From: Desulfovibrionaceae bacterium
GTDB lineage: Bacteria > Desulfobacterota > Desulfovibrionia > Desulfovibrionales > Desulfovibrionaceae
Length of the DNA: 55,563 nucleotides
Direction of reading: 5' to 3'
NCBI GenBank assembly: GCA_016932995.1
Contig: JAFGBU010000038.1
Location: forward strand, 1 to 55,563
Under the pieces are notes generated by a model. That model was not told where the DNA came from, searched no databases, and was given only the letters and a program-made list of their open reading frames with translations. Positions within the stretch are counted from its first letter, which is position 1. The number at the start of each line of letters is the position of its first letter. Positions 51,438 to 55,563 of this stretch are shown piece by piece. A program made the position numbers and the translations under genes.

Positions 51438-52261
51438 GCCGCAATTTTCCCCTGGTGCTTTCCGTGACCTCGGGCAAGGGCGGGGTCGGCAAGACCAACC
51501 TGTCCGTGAACCTGGCCTACACCCTGACCAGGATGGGCCGCCGGGTGGTGCTCCTGGACGCGGACCTGGGCCTGGCCAACGTGGACGTGCTCCTGGGCCT
51601 GGCGCCCAAGCACAACCTCTTCCATTTGTTCCACGAGGGCGCGACCCTGGACGAGACGCTCTTCGACACCCCCTACGGGTTCAGGATACTGCCGGCCGCC
51701 TCGGGCGTCAGCGAGATGGCCAGGCTGTCCACGGGCCAGAAGCTGGAGCTTTTGGAGGCCATGGACGCCCTGGAAAACGAGATCGACTACCTGATCGTGG
51801 ACACCGGCGCGGGCATCAACGACAACGTATTGTACTTCAACCTCGCGGCCCAGGAGCGGCTGCTCCTGCTCACGCCCGAGCCGACCTCGCTCACCGACGC
51901 CTACGCCCTGATAAAGGTCCTCAAGGTCCACCACCAGGTGGAGCGCTTCCACGTGCTCATCAACATGGTCAAGGACGAGCGCTCGGGCAGGGAGACCTTC
52001 GTCAAGCTGCACAAGGCCTGCGACCACTTCCTGAGCGGGGTGTCCCTGGACCTGGTGGGCTATGTGCCGGTCGACCCGGTGGTGAGAAAGGCCGTGATCA
52101 ACCAGACGCCCTTTTGCCACGCCTGGCCCCAGGCCCCGGCCAGCAAGAGCGTCCGGGAGGCGGCCGAAAAGATAAACGCCTGGGAAGTTTCATCGGAACT
52201 GGATGGAAACATTAAGTTTTTCTGGAAAAAACTCCTCTTCCAAGAGCGGTCCGTGGCATAG
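51434..52261 (+). CDS. flhG: MinD/ParA-family flagellar number regulator FlhG
   Basis: 275 residues. Deviant Walker A TSGKGGVGKTNLSVNLA, then LLDADLGLANVDVLLGL and IVDTGAGINDNV. FlhG limits flagellar number and stimulates the FlhF GTPase. Following flhF and preceding fliA is the conserved position. The last 59 nt overlap the start of fliA in another frame. Confidence 0.92.
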   Translation: MSRNFPLVLSVTSGKGGVGKTNLSVNLAYTLTRMGRRVVLLDADLGLANVDVLLGLAPKHNLFHLFHEGATLDETLFDTPYGFRILPAASGVSEMARLSTGQKLELLEAMDALENEIDYLIVDTGAGINDNVLYFNLAAQERLLLLTPEPTSLTDAYALIKVLKVHHQVERFHVLINMVKDERSGRETFVKLHKACDHFLSGVSLDLVGYVPVDPVVRKAVINQTPFCHAWPQAPASKSVREAAEKINAWEVSSELDGNIKFFWKKLLFQERSVA

Positions 52262-52997
52262 GCTCGAATCGGGAAAGACCTCCTGGGACGAGTTCAACGC
52301 CAAGGAGAGAGAGGACATCGTCCGCCACTTCGCCCCGAAAATCAGGATCCTGGCCCTGCGTCTGAAGTCCAAGCTGCCCCAGAGCGTGGAGCTCAACGAG
52401 CTGATCAGCGCCGGGAGCATGGGCCTGCTGGACGCCCTGGGCAAGTTCCGGCCCAACTTCGGAATCAAGTTCGACACCTACTCCGAGAACCGGATCAAGG
52501 GCGCCATGCTCGACGAGCTCAGGCGCATGGACTGGTTCTCCAGGGGCCTGCGGCACAAGGTCAAGGTCCTGGAGAGCGCCATGCGCCAGCTGGAGCACGA
52601 GACCGGCAGGCCGCCGACCCACGAGGACCTCGAAAAACACACCGGCATGAGCGCCAAGGAGGTCCAGCGCGGCCTGGAGGCCCTCCAGAACCAGCTGTGC
52701 ATCAGCATCGACGCCCTGCACGAGAACCTGATCGGCAGCCGCGACGCCCTGTCCGACAACGAGCCCTTCCAGTCCACCGCGTTCCAGGAGCTGGTGGACA
52801 AGGTCGCGGAGCTCATAGAGGAGCTGACCCCGAGGGAGAAGCTCGTGATCTCGCTTTATTACGGCGAGGAGCTGAACATGAAGGAGACCGCCGAGGTCAT
52901 GGACATAACCGAGGGCCGGGTGTCCCAGCTCCACTCCCAGGCCCTGGCCAAGCTGAGGAAGAACTTCCAGGCCCGCTACGAGCAGGGCGGGGAATGA
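52203..52997 (+). CDS. fliA: Flagellar sigma factor FliA (sigma28)
   Basis: 264 residues. Region 2 (ELISAGSMGLLDALGKFRP and the following FDTYSENRIKGAMLDELR), region 3 (GRPPTHEDLEKHTGMSAKEV) and region 4 (LTPREKLVISLYYGEELNMKE) are in order. It directs late flagellar and chemotaxis genes. The only suitable start is the ATG at 52203 (GGA 7 nt upstream), which makes a 59-nt overlap with flhG; no ATG lies near the flhG stop. Confidence 0.92.
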   Translation: METLSFSGKNSSSKSGPWHRLESGKTSWDEFNAKEREDIVRHFAPKIRILALRLKSKLPQSVELNELISAGSMGLLDALGKFRPNFGIKFDTYSENRIKGAMLDELRRMDWFSRGLRHKVKVLESAMRQLEHETGRPPTHEDLEKHTGMSAKEVQRGLEALQNQLCISIDALHENLIGSRDALSDNEPFQSTAFQELVDKVAELIEELTPREKLVISLYYGEELNMKETAEVMDITEGRVSQLHSQALAKLRKNFQARYEQGGE

Positions 52998-53079
52998 CGG
53001 CCGGGGGGGCTTCGGCCCGGCGGACCCGGCGGACGCCGCCCGGACGGGCGGCGGAAAACAGGCCCGAGAGGTGGTCTTG

Positions 53080-53829
53080 ATGGCGCCGGACGATCCGGAA
53101 GAAATCCTCGAACAGGGACCCAAGGACGAGGCCGAGGGGAGCGGCGAGCCCGACCAGGCCGAGGAGGCCCGGCCCGGGGAGGAGTCCGCTCCGGCCCAGG
53201 CCCCCAAGCCCGGTCAGGAGGCCGCGGCCAAGGCCGGCCGCAAGGTCGACCTGGACCTGGACGACGCCCCGTTTCTGGAGGACGAGGAAGAGCAGGAGGT
53301 CGCCCTGGAGGAGCCTCCGGAGGAGCGCGAGGTCCTGAAAGACAGGGGCGTGAAAAAGCCCCTGCCGGCCTTTCTGAAGAAAAAGAGCTTCTACCTCGGC
53401 GGGGCCGTGGGCCTGCTCATAGCGCTCATCGCCTTTTTCGCAATCCCCAGGGGCGCGATCCCGCCCCCGCCGCCGCCGGCCGAGCCCGAAAAGCCGGCCG
53501 CGCCGATCGAGGTGAAAAAGGGGGGCGAGACCCTGGTCAGGCTCGATCCCTTCTGGATCGAGCAGCGCGACGAGGAGAACAATATCCGCTTCCTGGTGGC
53601 CAGGCTCAACTTCAGCACGGACAACGAGCAGTTGGCCAAGAACTTCGTCCAGGAGACGATCACGGTAAGAAACGCCCTCTACTACTACCTCAAGAATAAG
53701 GATTTGGAGTTTTTGTCCGATGAGACGAACGGGGACAAACTGAAAAAGGACCTGCTGGCCGTGGTCAACCAGTACATGGGTGCCGGCCGGTTTGAAACCG
53801 TGCTCTTCGAGCAGTATTTGGTGAAATGA
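53080..53829 (+). CDS. fliL: FliL-family flagellar basal body protein
   Basis: 249 residues. An unusually long acidic, Pro/Ala-rich N-terminal region (about 1-100), one membrane helix (about 103-120, FYLGGAVGLLIALIAFFAIP), a Pro-rich spacer and a FliL-like periplasmic domain (LVRLDPFWIEQRDEENNIRFLVA, in parts, and a final VLFEQYLVK). FliL acts at the stator. The ATG at 53080 follows GAGAGG; a GTG at 53071 is the alternative. No cheY lies between fliA and this gene. Confidence 0.82.
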   Translation: MAPDDPEEILEQGPKDEAEGSGEPDQAEEARPGEESAPAQAPKPGQEAAAKAGRKVDLDLDDAPFLEDEEEQEVALEEPPEEREVLKDRGVKKPLPAFLKKKSFYLGGAVGLLIALIAFFAIPRGAIPPPPPPAEPEKPAAPIEVKKGGETLVRLDPFWIEQRDEENNIRFLVARLNFSTDNEQLAKNFVQETITVRNALYYYLKNKDLEFLSDETNGDKLKKDLLAVVNQYMGAGRFETVLFEQYLVK

Positions 53830-53830
53830 C

Positions 53831-54154
53831 ATGGCCGCCTCGCCCCTTGACCTGCCGGTTCTCGTTTCCCAGCTTCCGTTCGTCCAGAAGCTGGCCAACG
53901 CGGAGCAGGCCCGGCCGGAAATGGAGCGCACCCTGTTCGCCCCGCTCATGGCCGAGCACCAGAAGCTCCTGCAGGAGCGCATCCAGGGGGTGAACAAGAA
54001 GGAACGCGCCGAGGCCGTGGGCCGGGACGCAGGGAGCAAGGGCCAGCAGCAGCAGGCCCCGACAGAACACCGGGAAAAGAAGCCCGAGGACCAGGAGACC
54101 ACGGCCTCCAACGCCTCGCCCTGGGCGGGAAACATAATAAACGTCAAGATATGA
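53831..54154 (+). CDS. Small protein of the flagellar operon, unknown function
   Basis: 107 residues. Not recognised. The N-terminal half (LDLPVLVSQLPFVQKLANAEQARPE) looks helical, and the rest is hydrophilic with a run of Gln and many charged residues. It begins 1 nt after the fliL stop and ends about 44 nt before the next gene, so it belongs to the same transcript. The position after fliL suggests a cytoplasmic partner in flagellar assembly; this is a guess. Confidence 0.7.
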   Translation: MAASPLDLPVLVSQLPFVQKLANAEQARPEMERTLFAPLMAEHQKLLQERIQGVNKKERAEAVGRDAGSKGQQQQAPTEHREKKPEDQETTASNASPWAGNIINVKI

Positions 54155-54197
54155 CGCCCCGCCGGGCAACCGGGCGTCAGCCAGGAGCGATGCGGGC

Positions 54198-54611
54198 ATG
54201 GTCTTTTCCAATCTGCTTTTGATACTCTTCTCCATCACCGAGCTGGTCCTCTTGGGCGTGGTCATCTTCTTCTTCCTCAAGCTCAAGAAGTCCGAGGGCC
54301 TGCTCTTGAAGATCCAGGCCAACCAGGACGACTTCATCAACAAGCTGCGCTTCAACGCCCAGATCGAACAGGAGCTCATCCAGACCTTTGAGCTGCGCCA
54401 GGAGGAGCTGATGAAGCTCAACGAGGCCCTGGAGCAAAAGAGCCGGGAGCTGAAGAGGCTCCTGGACCAGGCCCACGAGTACAGCCGCTCCCCCCAGTTC
54501 CTGCGCCAGATCATCCTCGCCGGCCACGCCAGGGGCGAGTCGCCCCAGGACCTCGCCCGGGCCACGGGCCTGAGCGTGGACGAGGTGGAAATAATCATCG
54601 ACCGCTCCTGA
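54198..54611 (+). CDS. Membrane-anchored coiled-coil protein with C-terminal helix-turn-helix-like end
   Basis: 137 residues. One N-terminal membrane helix (LLLILFSITELVLLGVVIFFFL, in part) followed by a continuous predicted coiled coil (about 30-100, rich in Gln, Glu, Lys and Leu) and a short helix-turn-helix-like C-terminus (QDLARATGLSVDEVEIII). This layout resembles small proteins found in flagellar operons of other bacteria with no known role. The ATG follows a weak purine stretch. It sits 28 nt before the next gene. Confidence 0.7.
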   Translation: MVFSNLLLILFSITELVLLGVVIFFFLKLKKSEGLLLKIQANQDDFINKLRFNAQIEQELIQTFELRQEELMKLNEALEQKSRELKRLLDQAHEYSRSPQFLRQIILAGHARGESPQDLARATGLSVDEVEIIIDRS

Positions 54612-54639
54612 CCCGGCGCCGGGCGGTCCGGGCAAAGAC

Positions 54640-55518
54640 ATGCGCATCACTGGCTACGCACAGGGCCGGGGCCAGGGCCCGGGCGACCGGCAGAGGCGCG
54701 GGGCCGCGTTCAGGAACCGGCACCGCGTCGGCGACCGGGTCCAGGGCAGGGTCCTGGGCTGGGAAGGTCCCGGCCTGGCCTGGGTGTCCATCGACAACCA
54801 GCCGCTTCTGGCCCGCATCGGCTCGCGGCCCGCAGCGGGCAGCGTCATGCACTTCAGGGTCACGGCCCTGTATCCGGAGATCGTGCTCCAGGAGCTCGGC
54901 CCGGGCCCGGGAAGGGGCTCGGCCTTGCTGGCCGTGATGCAGGACTTCGGCCTGGCCAGGGCCAGGTTCGAGGCCGCGGCCCGGGAAATCCTGAAACAGA
55001 ACGCCGCCCTGGTCGAGCTTGAGGCCCGCAGAAAGGCCCTGTTCCGGGCCCTTGCCCAGGAGCCGGACACGGCCGGCCTGTACCTTGAGGTCGCGCGCTG
55101 CGCGGCCCTGGTGGACAGCGCCCTGGCCGGCGCGGGCCAGGGGCGTTTCTCATATCCGCCCTGGCTGATGCCCGGGGCCGGACGCCAGGAGCTCGTGGCC
55201 CGCCGGGCCGCGGTCCGCGGCCCGGACAAGGGCCCGCCGCTCGTGGAGCTGATACTGGGCTTTGAGCTGGACGGGCTTGGCGCGGGCCAGATCCGGCTGC
55301 TCTCGCGCGGCGGGGAGGCCGGTTTCCGGGTGCTCCTGGAGCGGCCGGACCAGGCCGCGGCCCTTTTAAAATTTTTGGGCGCCCAGGGCCCGGGCCTGAC
55401 CCGGCGGTCGACCTGCCTGGGCGTGGACAGGCTCCCGGAGTCCGCGCACGGCGGGGTGCTGCCGGAGATATTTCTCGGCCTGCCCGGGGAGCCGACAGGC
55501 GTCTCCTCGCCGGTCTAG
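54640..55518 (+). CDS. Hypothetical flagellar-operon protein, possibly FliK-like
   Basis: 292 residues, no signal peptide. An N-terminal basic region precedes a small beta-rich domain (about 30-85, GDRVQGRVLGWEGPGLAWVS). The middle is helical, and the C-terminal half has a stretch (about 203-245, VELILGFELDGLGAGQIRLL) that recalls the FliK C-terminal domain fold, but the match is weak. Placement at the end of the export operon would suit a hook-length protein. I am not sure of the family. Confidence 0.55.
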   Translation: MRITGYAQGRGQGPGDRQRRGAAFRNRHRVGDRVQGRVLGWEGPGLAWVSIDNQPLLARIGSRPAAGSVMHFRVTALYPEIVLQELGPGPGRGSALLAVMQDFGLARARFEAAAREILKQNAALVELEARRKALFRALAQEPDTAGLYLEVARCAALVDSALAGAGQGRFSYPPWLMPGAGRQELVARRAAVRGPDKGPPLVELILGFELDGLGAGQIRLLSRGGEAGFRVLLERPDQAAALLKFLGAQGPGLTRRSTCLGVDRLPESAHGGVLPEIFLGLPGEPTGVSSPV

Positions 55519-55551
55519 GGACCTGGGCCGCGACCCGGAAAGACGAAAAAA

Positions 55552-55563
55552 ATGGCCCGCCCC
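55552..55563 (+). CDS. Start of a further gene at the right edge
   Basis: An ATG at 55552, preceded by GGAAAGACG, opens a frame reading Met-Ala-Arg-Pro before the window ends. Too short to identify; in other flagellar clusters a FlhB C-terminal-domain homologue often follows a FliK-like gene, but this is only context. Confidence 0.3.

Overview
The window is GC-rich DNA from an anaerobic, Gram-negative, flagellated bacterium, most likely a sulfate reducer of the Desulfovibrionales. The reasons are the gene order lysS-lolC-lolD-bamA-skp-lpxD-fabZ-lpxA-lpxI, a pair of MinD-type ATPases with inserted ferredoxin clusters behind a sigma54 promoter (as in the Desulfovibrio ORP loci), a WtpABC-type tungstate/molybdate transporter, and a flagellar export operon fliR-flhB-flhA-flhF-flhG-fliA. 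The organism call is inference; there is no rRNA in the window.

Layout. 1-5390 (minus): a YihY-family membrane protein running off the left edge, an AsmA-type protein and a DUF89 phosphatase. 5579-9057 (plus): a near-consensus sigma54 promoter inside a perfect 12-bp inverted repeat, then DUF5320, two ferredoxin-MinD ATPases, a CGGC protein, an FmdB zinc ribbon and an IscU/NifU-like scaffold. This looks like an Fe-S or metal-cofactor module. 9080-19200 (minus): a nine-gene outer-membrane operon for lysyl-tRNA synthetase, lipoprotein release, the BAM insertase, Skp and lipid A. A tRNA-Asn lies upstream.

19818-31179: a TauE exporter, a glutamate-cysteine ligase-like enzyme and a bacterial CULT-domain (cereblon-like) protein on plus. 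On minus there are an MFS permease, adenine deaminase, an OFA-family permease, wtpABC, and a radical SAM/SPASM gene broken by one in-frame TAA with its own putative sigma54 promoter. 31350-40913: an anchored protein of unknown function, tRNA-Lys(CUU) with promoter and terminator (minus), a DsbD-like reductase, an iron alcohol dehydrogenase, a small membrane protein, an M24 peptidase (minus), a CoA-binding protein, a YkgJ-type Cys-cluster protein, a J-domain protein and hisH-hisF. 40936-44187 (minus): DUF4340-rpoZ-dnaJ-moaC. 44417-46133 (plus): a TtcA-like PP-loop enzyme and an M23 peptidase.

46222-55563 (plus): a putative sigma54 promoter, then fliR-flhB-flhA-flhF-flhG-fliA-fliL and three poorly characterised genes that continue off the right edge. 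Most genes in each block touch or overlap by 1-14 nt, so they are probably translationally coupled. I saw no CRISPR array, insertion sequence, integrase or rRNA. The points most worth following up are the sigma54-driven ferredoxin-MinD module that lacks an ORP gene, the CULT-domain protein, the TAA-split radical SAM gene, and the extra N-terminal domain on BamA.
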